The notes under the pieces were generated by a model. The model saw only the letters and a list, made by a program, of their open reading frames with translations. It did no database searches and had not been told where the DNA came from. Source: CAYYFX01 sp964571855 (lineage in GTDB: Bacteria > ARS69). Taken from it: 64,000 nucleotides of DNA. The DNA lies in the NCBI GenBank assembly GCA_964571855.1, contig CAZNDO010000001.1, forward strand, positions 124,001-188,000. Direction: 5' to 3'. Below, piece after piece: positions 16,456-24,875 of this stretch. Positions within the stretch are counted from its first letter, which is position 1. Every line of letters begins with the position of its first letter. Both the position numbers and the translations under genes were made by a program.

Positions 16456-16813
16456 CGTCGTCCTCCTCGATCTCGAGATGCACTTCCCGCAACAGCAGCG
16501 ACTCGCCGGCGCGGACCGCCACGCGCGCGGACCCGCACGCGGGGCAGCGCAGCCGCAGGGCGTCCGTCTCGCACGTCCGGCCGCACGCCTCGCACGCGAG
16601 CGTGAGCGGGATGCTGCGCACCACGAGCTCCGTGCCGGCCAGCGCCGGCACCTGCTCGCGGTGCGCCAGGTACGCCTGCCGCAGCAGCTCCGGAACCACG
16701 TTCGACAGGACGCCCACCTCCACGACCGCCTTGCGGATGCGGGCGGCGCCGCGCTCCCGGCGGATGCGGTCCAGCTGCCGGCAGAGGCCCATGGCCAGCG
16801 AGAGCTCGTGCAT
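16406..16813 (-). CDS. hypA: Hydrogenase nickel chaperone HypA
   Basis: A 135-residue protein beginning MHELSLAMGLCRQL, the signature HypA start whose His2 and Glu3 help bind nickel. The zinc domain is CEACG followed by CPACGS (about residues 75-100). The acidic tail (EIEEDDDE) is encoded across the hypB start region, a 50-nt overlap. The ATG at 16813 overlaps the hypE stop by 1 nt. It hands Ni to the large-subunit precursor together with HypB. Confidence 0.94.
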   Translation of the reverse strand: MHELSLAMGLCRQLDRIRRERGAARIRKAVVEVGVLSNVVPELLRQAYLAHREQVPALAGTELVVRSIPLTLACEACGRTCETDALRLRCPACGSARVAVRAGESLLLREVHLEIEEDDDERPASRRDGEPAQVQ

Positions 16814-17853
16814 CAGCAGATCCTCGGAAGCTGCTCGCCGGAGAGCAGGTCCACCACCCGGCTTCCGCCCAGCGCCCCGCGCATCCGCACGATCCCGCGC
16901 ATCCCCTCCGCCACCTCGCCGACCACCGCCGCGCCCGCGCCGAGCGGATGGTCGCGCAGCGCGCGCAGCGCCGCGTCCGCGCGCCCCGCGGCCACGAAGG
17001 CCACGAACCGGCCCTCGTTCGCCACGTACAGGGGATCCAGTCCCAGGACCTCGCACGCCGCCTGCACGGCGGACCGCACGGGGATGGCCGTCTCCTCGAG
17101 CGCGATCTCCGCGCCGGCGGCCCGCGCGATCTCGTTCAGCACGGAGGCCACGCCGCCGCGCGTGGCGTCGCGCAGGGCGTGCACGTCGGGCCCGCACGCG
17201 TCCAGCAGGCGCTCCACCAGCGGCCACAGCGCGGCGGTGTCGCTCCGCAGGTCCCCGTCGAAGCCCAGCCCTTCGCGCACGGACATCACCGCCATCCCGT
17301 GCTCCGCGATCGGTCCGCTCACCAGCACGCGATCCCCGGGACGCACCCGCCGCGGCGACAGGTCCGCGTCCGGCCGCGGCACGCCGAGTCCGGTGGTGTT
17401 GAGGAAGATGCGATCGGCCTTCCCCCGCTCCACCACCTTCGTATCGCCGGTGACCACGGCGAGACCCAGCGGCGCCGCGGCCTCGCGCACGGACCGCAGC
17501 ACGCGGCGCAGGTCCTCCAGCGGGAAGCCCTCCTCCAGGATCATGCCGAGCGACAGGAACACGGGGCGCGCCCCGGCCATCGCCAGGTCGTTCGCGGTGC
17601 CGTGCACGGCGAGCATCCCGATGTCCCCGCCCGGGAAGAACGGGGGGCGCACGACGAAGCTGTCGGTGGTCATGGCCACCCGGCCCGCCGCCCACGGCAC
17701 GACCGCGGAGTCCCCCAGCTCGCGCAGGTGCTCGTTCCCCAGCTCGGGCAGCAGCAGCTCGTCGAGGAGCCGCTGCATCAGCCGGCCGCCGCCGCCGTGC
17801 CCCAGGGTCACCGCGTCGTACGCGCTCGCCGGGGCCGGGCACTCAAGCCGCAT
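16813..17853 (-). CDS. hypE: Hydrogenase maturation protein HypE (carbamoyl dehydratase)
   Basis: A 346-residue member of the PurM/SelD ATPase superfamily: LGHGGGGRLMQRLL, TTDSFVVRPPFFPGGDIG, then TGDTKVVERGKAD and LRDATRGGVASVLNEI. It ends in the invariant PRIC, whose terminal Cys carries the carbamoyl group from HypF and is dehydrated to a thiocyanate. HypE thus supplies the CN ligands of the active-site iron. It overlaps hypD by 11 nt. No hypF is seen in this window, so the carbamoyl donor must be encoded elsewhere. Confidence 0.95.
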   Translation of the reverse strand: MRLECPAPASAYDAVTLGHGGGGRLMQRLLDELLLPELGNEHLRELGDSAVVPWAAGRVAMTTDSFVVRPPFFPGGDIGMLAVHGTANDLAMAGARPVFLSLGMILEEGFPLEDLRRVLRSVREAAAPLGLAVVTGDTKVVERGKADRIFLNTTGLGVPRPDADLSPRRVRPGDRVLVSGPIAEHGMAVMSVREGLGFDGDLRSDTAALWPLVERLLDACGPDVHALRDATRGGVASVLNEIARAAGAEIALEETAIPVRSAVQAACEVLGLDPLYVANEGRFVAFVAAGRADAALRALRDHPLGAGAAVVGEVAEGMRGIVRMRGALGGSRVVDLLSGEQLPRIC

Positions 17854-18952
17854 GGCCGGCCTCCTCGCGGCGGAACGCCCAGTACGCGGCGCACGCCCCC
17901 TCGGACGACACCATCGGCGCCCCGAGCGGCGTCTCCGGCGTGCACGCCTTGCCGAAGGCGGGGCACGCCGAGGGCTTCCGCTTCCCCTGCAGCACCTCCC
18001 CGGCCAGGCACGCCGCGGACTCCTCGGCGGTCACGGCGCCGAGCGCGAAGCGCGCCTCCGCGTCGTGGTCGCGGAAGACGGCCTTCAGCCGCAGGCCGCC
18101 GCCCGGGACCATGCCGATCCCGCGCCACGCCATGTCGCAGGTCTCGAACACCTCGTCCAGCAGCTCCCGCGCGAGCCCGTTCCCTTCGCGCCGGACCGCG
18201 CGCGCGTACTCGTTGCGCACGGCGCGTTCCCCCTGCTCCAGCATCGTCACGAGCACGTGCAGCGCGCGGAGGAGATCCACCGGCTCGAACCCGGCGACGA
18301 CGAACGGACGGCCCAGCTCCGCCGCGAGCGCCTCGTACTCCCGCCAGCCCATCACCGTGCACACGTGCCCCGGCGCGAGGAAGCCGTCCACGCGCGCCTC
18401 CGGGTCCGCCATGAGCAGGCGGATGGCCGGCGGCACGCGCACCTGCGACACGAGCACGGAGAAGTTCGGCAGTCCCCGCCGCCAGGCCTCCTTCACGGCC
18501 ATGGCGTTCGCCGGCGCGGTCGTCTCGAAGCCCACGGCGAAGAACACCACCTGGTGCCCGGGGTGCGTCTCCGCGAGGCGCACGGCGTCCAGCGGCGAGT
18601 ACACGACGCGGACGTCGCCGCCCCGCGCGCGGACGCGCAGCAGGTCCTCGCCCGATCCCGGGACGCGCATCATGTCCCCGTACGTGCACAGGATCAGGCC
18701 GGGCCGCGCCGCGAGCGCCAGCGCGCGGTCGATCTTCGCGAGCGGCGTGACGCACACCGGGCAGCCCGGGCCGTGCACCAGCTCCACCGCGCCGGCCAGG
18801 ACCTCGTCGATGCCGGAGCGCAGGAGCGTGTGCGTCTGCCCGCCGCAGATCTCCATCACGCGCCAGCTCCGCGTGCACGCCGCGCGCACGGCCCGCACGA
18901 GCCGTCGCCCGCGCACGGGATCCCGGAAGCCCTCGGACACCGTCACCGTCAC
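17843..18952 (-). CDS. hypD: Hydrogenase maturation protein HypD
   Basis: A 369-residue iron-sulfur protein with the HypD motifs in order: MEICGGQTHTLLRSG, then GPGCPVCVTP, YGDMMRVPGS, FFAVGFETTAP, and the cluster-binding region with CPAFGKACTPETPLGAPMVS and GACAAY. It is the scaffold on which Fe(CN)2CO is assembled with HypC and HypE. The GTG at 18952 overlaps the hypC stop (GTGA), so translation is coupled. Confidence 0.95.
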   Translation of the reverse strand: MTVTVSEGFRDPVRGRRLVRAVRAACTRSWRVMEICGGQTHTLLRSGIDEVLAGAVELVHGPGCPVCVTPLAKIDRALALAARPGLILCTYGDMMRVPGSGEDLLRVRARGGDVRVVYSPLDAVRLAETHPGHQVVFFAVGFETTAPANAMAVKEAWRRGLPNFSVLVSQVRVPPAIRLLMADPEARVDGFLAPGHVCTVMGWREYEALAAELGRPFVVAGFEPVDLLRALHVLVTMLEQGERAVRNEYARAVRREGNGLARELLDEVFETCDMAWRGIGMVPGGGLRLKAVFRDHDAEARFALGAVTAEESAACLAGEVLQGKRKPSACPAFGKACTPETPLGAPMVSSEGACAAYWAFRREEAGHAA

Positions 18953-19203
18953 GCCGGGCCCTCCTGTTCCAGCGCCTCCCCGATCTCCTCCAGGTACGCG
19001 AGCGTGCGCATCGCCTCGGCCTCGTCCAGCCGGGACAGGGCGAACCCCACGTGCACGAGCACGAAGTCCCCGGGAAGCACGTCGGGCGTGAACGAGAGGT
19101 CCACGTCCTTGCGGACCCCGCCGAAGTCCACGGTGCCCTGCACCATGGGCGACGTGCTGTCGCGCCGCACGCCGATCACGCGGGCGGGGACGCCGAGGCA
19201 CAT
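18949..19203 (-). CDS. hypC: Hydrogenase assembly chaperone HypC
   Basis: An 84-residue protein beginning MCLGVPARV, the family start in which Cys2 binds the iron precursor. It continues with the OB-like beta barrel (VDFGGVRKDVDLSF, then GDFVLVHVGFAL). It has the usual length. It sits 1 nt after the maturation protease gene and overlaps hypD by 4 nt. It shuttles Fe(CN)2CO between HypD and the large-subunit precursor. Confidence 0.95.
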   Translation of the reverse strand: MCLGVPARVIGVRRDSTSPMVQGTVDFGGVRKDVDLSFTPDVLPGDFVLVHVGFALSRLDEAEAMRTLAYLEEIGEALEQEGPA

Positions 19204-19204
19204 C

Positions 19205-19687
19205 TCACTGCTCCAGTCCGGCCGCGTGCGACGCGCACGCCCGGGCCACGTCGTTCAGGATGCCGGAGACCACGGCCGGCACCGCATCCGCCACGTCCGG
19301 CGAGATCCCGGCGCCGATCTCGAAGCACGCGCCCTCGATCCCCCACACGATGAGCCGGGGCGGCACGCGGCCGATGGTGCGCGCCATGGCGAGCGCCTCC
19401 GCCAGTCCCATCCCGTGCGTGGACGTGCTCGGGCGGGACGGCAGCGGATCGCGGCCGGCGACGAACCGGTGCACCGTTCCCGGCGTGGTTCCGGACGACA
19501 CGGCGTCCACCACGATGACCACCCGCGCCCCGGACCACGACTCGATGAGATCCAGGGACTCGCCGAGCGCGAGGCGCACGTCCACGCCTTCGGGCACACG
19601 GTCCTTCAGCCGTCCGGCCACCAGCCACCCGATGCCGTCGTCGCCCCGGGTGGGGTTGCCGAGCCCGAACACCCGGACGTCTCCCAT
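19205..19687 (-). CDS. Hydrogenase maturation endopeptidase (HyaD/HycI family)
   Basis: A 160-residue M52-family protease. The N-terminus VFGLGNPTRGDDGIG supplies one metal-sensing acidic residue. VVIVVDAVSSGTTPG supplies the second, and STHGMGLAEALAM holds the conserved His. It should remove the C-terminal peptide of the large subunit after Ni insertion. The large subunit here ends DPCISCATHFLDLTVDRG, so cleavage after the His would release a short tail. The gene lies 10 nt downstream of the large-subunit gene. Confidence 0.93.
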   Translation of the reverse strand: MGDVRVFGLGNPTRGDDGIGWLVAGRLKDRVPEGVDVRLALGESLDLIESWSGARVVIVVDAVSSGTTPGTVHRFVAGRDPLPSRPSTSTHGMGLAEALAMARTIGRVPPRLIVWGIEGACFEIGAGISPDVADAVPAVVSGILNDVARACASHAAGLEQ

Positions 19688-19697
19688 GATGTCCCCC

Positions 19698-20990
19698 TCA
19701 CCCCCGGTCCACCGTCAGGTCCAGGAAGTGCGTGGCGCAGCTGATGCACGGGTCGTAGTTCCGGATGGCCTGCTCGCACTGCCACTGCAGCTGGGCGTCC
19801 GGGAGGTCCGTGCGCGTCTTCACGAACTCCAGCAGGTCCTCCTCGATGGTGGGCTGGTTCTGCGCCGTAGGCGGCGTGATCTTCGCGGAGACGATGTGCC
19901 CCTCCTCGTCGATCTCGTACCGGTGGTACAGCAGCCCGCGCGGCGCCTCGCTCGCCCCGGCGCCCCGGCCCGCGCGCGGCGCCACGGTCACCTCCGGCCG
20001 GTCCGGCTCCTCGTACGCCTCGATCAGGCGCAGCGCCTCCTCGCAGGCGTACACCGTCTCCACGGCGCGCACGAGGATGGACCGGAACGGGTTCCGGCAC
20101 GGCGGCTTCAGGCCGATCTCGCGGGCGGTCTGCGCCGCCGCGGGCGTGAGCTTGCCCGCGTGCAGGCTGAACCGCGCGTTCGGTCCCACGAAGTACGCGC
20201 CCCCCGCCCGCATGTGGGAGTGGAGCGCGTTGGAGTGCACCGCGTGCATCTCCGCGAAGAAGTCCTCGTACTCCTCCACCGGGGCATCCAGGCCCGCGCC
20301 GGACGTGACGTTCCCGTCGTACAGCGGATAGTCGGTGGGGTGCCCCAGGGACACGAACACGTAGTCCCGCTCCAGCTCCGGGATGGGGAAGCCGGCGAAG
20401 AGCTTCGCCGCCTTGACCGACTCCTCCAGCGCCCACTGCAGCCGCGGCACCAGCTCCTTCAGCTCCCGCTTCCGGGGCACGCGATAGAACCCGCCGACCT
20501 TCACGTTGATGGGGTGGATCTCCCGGCCGCCCACCACCACCATCACGTCGTTCCCGATCTTCTTGAGCTTCAGCGCGGTCTCCACGACCTCCTTGTGGTC
20601 CTTCGCCATCTCCAGCGCGCTCTCGTAGCCGAGGAAGTCCGGCGCGTGCAGCATGAACGCGTGCAGCACGTGGCTCTCGATCCACTCCCCGCAGTACAGG
20701 AGCCGGCGCAGCGCGCGGAGCTGCCCGTCCACCTTCACGCCGCACGCCTGCTCCATCGCCTGCACGGAGCTCATCTGGTAGGCCACCGGGCAGATGCCGC
20801 AAATGCGGGCGGTGATGTCCGGCACCTCGCGGAAGTCCCGGCCGCGCAGGAACGCCTCGAAGAAGCGCGGCGGCTCGAAGATCCTGAGCTTCACCTCCTC
20901 CACCTCGCCGCCCTTGATCCTCACGTACATCGCGCCCTCGCCCTCCACGCGGGCGAGGTAGTCGGCGCGGATCTCCCTAGTGGTGGTCAT
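19698..20990 (-). CDS. [NiFe] hydrogenase large (catalytic) subunit, group 3b-like
   Basis: A 430-residue subunit carrying both Ni-binding cysteine pairs: RICGICP (about residues 62-68) and DPCISCATH near the C-terminus, followed by a cleavable extension. Length and partners (small subunit, FAD/NAD reductase, iron-sulfur subunit) fit the cytosolic bidirectional NADP-linked hydrogenases (sulfhydrogenase, HydA/HyhL type). It should oxidise H2 to reduce NAD(P), or release H2 as an electron sink. The ATG at 20990 overlaps the small-subunit gene by 14 nt. Confidence 0.95.
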   Translation of the reverse strand: MTTTREIRADYLARVEGEGAMYVRIKGGEVEEVKLRIFEPPRFFEAFLRGRDFREVPDITARICGICPVAYQMSSVQAMEQACGVKVDGQLRALRRLLYCGEWIESHVLHAFMLHAPDFLGYESALEMAKDHKEVVETALKLKKIGNDVMVVVGGREIHPINVKVGGFYRVPRKRELKELVPRLQWALEESVKAAKLFAGFPIPELERDYVFVSLGHPTDYPLYDGNVTSGAGLDAPVEEYEDFFAEMHAVHSNALHSHMRAGGAYFVGPNARFSLHAGKLTPAAAQTAREIGLKPPCRNPFRSILVRAVETVYACEEALRLIEAYEEPDRPEVTVAPRAGRGAGASEAPRGLLYHRYEIDEEGHIVSAKITPPTAQNQPTIEEDLLEFVKTRTDLPDAQLQWQCEQAIRNYDPCISCATHFLDLTVDRG

Positions 20991-21753
20991 GGATCTCGGC
21001 CTCCGCGCGGAATGCCTCCGCGCCCGCGGTGAACGTCCGGAACACGCGCGCGATGTCCGCGGGCGACGCGCCCAGTTCCGCCCAGCGCTTCGCCAGGGAC
21101 GCCGTGTTCGGCGCCTCCATCGGTCCGAAGCAGCCGAAGCAGCCGCGCGTGAACGAGGGGCAGAGCGCGTCGCACCCGGCCTGCGTGACCGGTCCGAGGC
21201 ACGGCGTGCCGTGCGCGACGAGCACGCACGGCGTGCCGCGCAGCTTGCACTCGACGCACACGCTGTGCGCCGGGAGCACCGGCTTGCGGCCGTTGAGCAC
21301 CGCGTTCAGGAACTCCAGGAGCTGCGCCTTGGAGATGGGGCAGCCGCGCAGCTCGAAATCCACCGCCACGTGCTGGTCCATCGGCGTGCTCGTCTCCAGC
21401 GTCTTCAGCACCTCGGGGTGCGCGTACACGCAGCCGGCCATCTCCTTGACGTCCGCCAGGTTGCGGAGCGCCTGGATGCCGCCCGCCGTGGCGCACGCGC
21501 CGATCGCCACGACCATCCCCGAGATCTGCCGGATGTGGCGGATGCGCTCCGCCTCCTCCGGCGTGCTGACGGACCCTTCCACCAGCGAGATGTCGTACGG
21601 CCCCTCCACCACGCGGCGCGTGGCCTCCGGGAAGTACGCGATCTCCACCGCGCCGGCCACCGCCAGCAGCTCGTCCTCGCAGTCCAGGAGGCTCAGCTGG
21701 CAGCCGTCGCAGGACGAGAACTTCCACACCGCCAACTTCGGCTTGCGTCCCAC
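20977..21753 (-). CDS. [NiFe] hydrogenase small subunit, group 3b-like
   Basis: A 258-residue subunit. FSSCDGCQLSLLDCEDE supplies the first Cys ligands of the proximal cluster. VEGSVSTPEE, GACATAGGI, and RGCPISKAQLLEFL are family landmarks. CVECKLRGTPC and GCFGCFGPMEAPN hold further cluster cysteines. No twin-arginine signal is present, so the enzyme is cytoplasmic. It passes electrons from the Ni-Fe site to the reductase subunits encoded just upstream. Confidence 0.95.
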   Translation of the reverse strand: MGRKPKLAVWKFSSCDGCQLSLLDCEDELLAVAGAVEIAYFPEATRRVVEGPYDISLVEGSVSTPEEAERIRHIRQISGMVVAIGACATAGGIQALRNLADVKEMAGCVYAHPEVLKTLETSTPMDQHVAVDFELRGCPISKAQLLEFLNAVLNGRKPVLPAHSVCVECKLRGTPCVLVAHGTPCLGPVTQAGCDALCPSFTRGCFGCFGPMEAPNTASLAKRWAELGASPADIARVFRTFTAGAEAFRAEAEIHDHH

Positions 21754-21754
21754 G

Positions 21755-22627
21755 TCACACCTCCGCGCGGTTGAACAGGTGGCGGATCCGGTGGTACGGG
21801 AACACGGGTCCGTCCTTGCACAGGAAGTCCGCGCCGAACTGGCAATGGCCGCAGAATCCCACCGCGCACTTCATGTTGCGCTCCATGGAGACCCAGATGC
21901 CCTCCGGCGGCACGCCGCGTTTGCGCAGCGCCTCCACCGTGAAGCGCTCCATGATCTCGGGGCCGCACACCATCGCCAGCGCGTTGCGCGGCGCGAAGCC
22001 GGCGTGCGGGATCAGCGTGGTCACGACGCCCACGCGGCCGCGCCAGCCCTCGGAGGCGCGGTCCACGGTGATGCCGAGGTCCAGCTGGTGCCGGTCGGCC
22101 AGGCTGCGCAGCTCGGACGCGAACAGGATGTCCTGCGGCGTCCGCGCGCCGTACAGCACCGCCACCCTGCCGTAGCGGTCGCGGCGATCGCAGATCTCGT
22201 AGACGGCCGGTCGCAACGGCGCGATCCCGATGCCGCCCGCCACGATGACCACGTCGTGGCCCACCGCGGCCTCCAGCGGCCAGTGCGAGCCGAAGGGCCC
22301 GCGGAGACCCACCATGGTCCCCGGCGAGCACGCGGCCAGCGCCTTCGTCACCGCGCCGACCACGCGCAGCGTGTGGACGATGCGATCGGGGTGCTCGGGC
22401 TTCCCGCTGATGGAGATGGGCACCTCGCCCGCGCCGAACGCCCACAGCATGTGGAACTGCCCCGGGGAGAAGGGGCGGCTCCGGTGCCCGTCCGCGGACT
22501 CCAGCTCCAGCGTGACGGTGTCGTGCGTCTCCTGGATGCGCGTCACCACCCGGAAGGGGCGCGGGCGCATCGGGTCGGTCGGCAGCGCCGCGAGGGCGGC
22601 CGCCTCCGTCATGGCCGACGCCGCCAT
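21755..22627 (-). CDS. Hydrogenase gamma subunit, FAD/NAD(P)-binding reductase
   Basis: A 290-residue ferredoxin-NADP reductase-like protein (HydG/HyhG type). The FAD domain has RPFSPGQFHMLWAFG and PISISGKPE. The NAD(P) domain has VIVAGGIGIAPLRPAVYEI and AMVCGPEIM. The C-terminal cluster motif is MKCAVGFCGHCQFGADFLCKDG, which binds a [2Fe-2S] centre as in dihydroorotate dehydrogenase electron-transfer subunits. It links hydrogen oxidation to NAD(P). It is 1 nt from the small-subunit gene and 1 nt from the cyclic-nucleotide-binding gene. Confidence 0.93.
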   Translation of the reverse strand: MAASAMTEAAALAALPTDPMRPRPFRVVTRIQETHDTVTLELESADGHRSRPFSPGQFHMLWAFGAGEVPISISGKPEHPDRIVHTLRVVGAVTKALAACSPGTMVGLRGPFGSHWPLEAAVGHDVVIVAGGIGIAPLRPAVYEICDRRDRYGRVAVLYGARTPQDILFASELRSLADRHQLDLGITVDRASEGWRGRVGVVTTLIPHAGFAPRNALAMVCGPEIMERFTVEALRKRGVPPEGIWVSMERNMKCAVGFCGHCQFGADFLCKDGPVFPYHRIRHLFNRAEV

Positions 22628-22628
22628 G

Positions 22629-23099
22629 TCAGCCCTGGCCCGCGTAGATGTCCAGGAGCTGCAGGCGCGTGGCCTCCAGGCGGTGCGCGATCAGGTTCGC
22701 CACGCGCCGCACGACCTCGTACCCCAGCTCGTGGTTCTCCTCGCACTTGCGGCGCAGGCATGCGCCGTCGAAGGCGAGGGCGCGGATCTCGCCCATCGCC
22801 CGGGCGGAGTAGCGCCAGAGGTGGTTCGTGCCCACCAGCCACGACCACCCCACCACTTCGCCCTTCTCCGCGGTCTGGATGGTGACCTTGGAGTGCCCGG
22901 CCGCCTTCAGCTCCAGCGCCACCTGCCCCTCGCGGATCAGGTAGAACGTGTCCGCCGCCTCGCCCTCCCGGAACAGGAGGTCGTCCTCCTTGAACCGGAC
23001 GTTCTTCGCGCAGCCGGCGATGATGTCCAGGTGATCCGTGCGCATGCCGTGGAAGAACGCCTCGTCGGCGAGGATGCGACCCAGGTTCGGCTCAAACAT
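22629..23099 (-). CDS. Cyclic-nucleotide-binding domain protein in the hydrogenase operon
   Basis: A 156-residue Crp/Fnr-like cNMP-binding domain (about 25-130): FKEDDLLFREGEAADTFYLI, EKGEVVGWSWLVG, and a C-terminal helix. There is no helix-turn-helix, so it is not a transcription factor by itself. The gene sits inside the operon between the reductase and iron-sulfur subunits, overlapping the latter by 8 nt. I recall such stand-alone domains in other group 3b operons. It may tune the enzyme's activity by nucleotide or metabolite binding, which is inference. Confidence 0.88.
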   Translation of the reverse strand: MFEPNLGRILADEAFFHGMRTDHLDIIAGCAKNVRFKEDDLLFREGEAADTFYLIREGQVALELKAAGHSKVTIQTAEKGEVVGWSWLVGTNHLWRYSARAMGEIRALAFDGACLRRKCEENHELGYEVVRRVANLIAHRLEATRLQLLDIYAGQG

Positions 23100-24234
23100 G
23101 ACCGGCTCCCTTCGTTTCCAGGGCGCGGAGCGCCGCGGCTTCGGCGGTGATGTCGATCCCCGCCGGGCACCAGGCGATGCAACGGCCGCAACCGACGCAG
23201 CCGGGGACGTCGAACTGGTCCTGCCAGGTGGACAGCTTGTGCGTGATCCACTGCCGGTAGCGCGACTCGCCCGACGCGCGCACGCTGCCGCCGTGGATGT
23301 AGGAGAAGTCCATCGTGAAGCACGAGTCCCAGCGTCGCCAGCGCTCGGTCCCCTGCCCGTCCAGGTCGGTCACGTCCTCCACCGTGGAGCAGAAGCACGT
23401 CGGGCACACGAGCGTGCAGTTCGTGCAGCCGAGACAGCGCTTCGCCACATCCTTCCAGTGCGGGCTCTCGCCGCTCCGCGCCAGGAGATCCGCGGTCCCG
23501 GCCGGGTCGAGGGCCCGTCCCATCATGGACGTGGCGCGCGCGGTCGCCTGCCGCGCGGCGCGCAGCGCGGGCTCGTCCGCCGCCGGGAAGGAGAAGCGGT
23601 TCACGAGGCGGCGTCCCGCGGGGGAGCCGACCTCGAGAAGGAAGCGGTGGCGCGACACGTCCACGATCTCCGTCAGCGCGAGATCGAACCCCTCCTTCGC
23701 GCGCGGGCCAGTGTTCATCGACGCGCAGAAGCACGTGTGCCCGGCCTCGCCGCACTGCACCGCGATGAGGAAGGCGTTGCCGCGGCGGGCGCCGTACGCG
23801 GGATCGGCGTGCCGCCCGGCGAGGAACACGCGGTCCTGCACGGCGATCGCCGCGAGCTCGCACGCGCGCACGCCGAGGAACGCCATCTTCGGCGGGTCCG
23901 GCTCGTCCTCGAAGCGGAAGCCGTCCCCGTTCGCGCGGACCGCGCGCAGCAGGCGCAGGCGCGGCGGGTGCAGGAACTTCTTCCAGGAGTGCGGTCCCAC
24001 GGTGTAGCCGAAGAGCGCGCCGTCGGCGCGGTCGCGGAGCCGGTAGTGCGCGGCCTCCTGGTCGTCCCCGCGCCCGGCGGGCAGGTCGCGCACGCCTTCG
24101 ATCTCGTCGCAGGCGATCACGCCGTCGTGCTCCACGGGTCCGATCACCCGGAAGCCGTCCTCGCGGAGAGCGGTCAAAAGATCATCGAGCTGGCTGACTT
24201 CGATCAGGTAGGGGCCGGGATTCCCGACGTCCAT
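23092..24234 (-). CDS. Hydrogenase beta subunit, 4Fe-4S protein
   Basis: A 380-residue protein of the HydB/HyhB (sulfhydrogenase beta, 4Fe-4S dicluster) family. The N-terminal part includes FLGVRACELAAIAVQDRVFL. Two ferredoxin-type clusters are visible: CLGCTNCTLVCPTCFC (about 275) and CVGCGRCIAWCPAGID (about 350). It carries electrons between the small subunit and the FAD reductase. It is the first gene of the operon; the ATG at 24234 follows GGAGGGGAGACC. Confidence 0.93.
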   Translation of the reverse strand: MDVGNPGPYLIEVSQLDDLLTALREDGFRVIGPVEHDGVIACDEIEGVRDLPAGRGDDQEAAHYRLRDRADGALFGYTVGPHSWKKFLHPPRLRLLRAVRANGDGFRFEDEPDPPKMAFLGVRACELAAIAVQDRVFLAGRHADPAYGARRGNAFLIAVQCGEAGHTCFCASMNTGPRAKEGFDLALTEIVDVSRHRFLLEVGSPAGRRLVNRFSFPAADEPALRAARQATARATSMMGRALDPAGTADLLARSGESPHWKDVAKRCLGCTNCTLVCPTCFCSTVEDVTDLDGQGTERWRRWDSCFTMDFSYIHGGSVRASGESRYRQWITHKLSTWQDQFDVPGCVGCGRCIAWCPAGIDITAEAAALRALETKGAGHV

Positions 24235-24283
24235 GGTCTCCCCTCCACCCGGACGCCCCGGGAACGGCTCGGCCGGGCCGTTT

Positions 24284-24346
24284 CCGCGGCGTAGAACGGG
24301 ACAGCGGCGGAGGGGGCCCCACCACATGGTCCGATCTACGCCGCGG
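24284..24346. repeat. 12-bp inverted repeat upstream of the hydrogenase operon
   Basis: CCGCGGCGTAGA (24284-24295) and TCTACGCCGCGG (24335-24346) are exact reverse complements separated by 39 bp. The first half lies 50 bp upstream of the first hydrogenase start codon. It could be a paired regulator site or a transcript hairpin in the operon leader. Confidence 0.6.
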
Positions 24347-24418
24347 GAGGGCAGGGGAACAGGGGGGTTCGACGACGCCGGGAGGCCGGCGGGGCACCGG
24401 CGCAGGCGGCCCGCCAGG

Positions 24419-24477
24419 CTCGGGCGGCGAGGCAGCGACGGAGACGGACCGGCAGCCTCGGGCGGCGGGGCAGCGAC
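24419..24477. repeat. 21-bp direct repeat upstream of the hydrogenase operon
   Basis: Two 21-mers starting CTCGGGCGGCG and ending GGCAGCGAC occur at 24419-24439 and 24457-24477. They differ at one base and are spaced 38 bp start to start. This could be a tandem binding site, or a chance duplication in GC-rich spacer. Confidence 0.5.
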
Positions 24478-24875
24478 CCGCGGCGGAACGACACTCCTGA
24501 GGTCGCTCGCCGGAACCGCCGACCCCGACCACCCGTGCGGCTCCCACCCAGGGGAGCGATCGGGAGTCCCGCCCGCCGACGTCTGCGCCTCGCCGGACAT
24601 CTCCCGACCGCGATTGCACCGCGGGGAGCCCCGCTTGCACATCCCCCGCGGCTCCCGCACAATCCCGCCTTCGCGGTTCCGGCCCCGAACCCGCCGGACG
24701 CAACGCCGAGCCTCCGGCGATGCAACCGCGTGCGGCGGAAGTCGCGGACGTGAGCCTGCTCTCCGGCGGGCGCCCCCACCACGGAACGGGATGGACGCGC
24801 ATTGAAACGAATGGAACCGGCGATGCCGGATCACCGCGATGCAGGTGCCCGGCGCCGACAACCACGAGTCGCCGC

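Larger units (their letters stand above)
24235..24875. other. Divergent control region between the hydrogenase operon and the XRE/FG-GAP gene
   Basis: A 641-bp spacer with no credible gene. Frames here are Arg/Gly/Pro-rich and disagree between strands. It should hold the promoter of the 11-gene hydrogenase operon. It contains an inverted repeat (24284-24346) and a direct repeat (24419-24477), listed separately. No clear -35/-10 hexamers are visible for either direction, which suggests activator-dependent or alternative-sigma promoters. Confidence 0.5.

Noticed and set aside
24233..24805. A 190-codon frame in the hydrogenase control region
   Set aside because: Low-complexity Arg/Gly/Pro composition and overlap with repeat elements; no family match.
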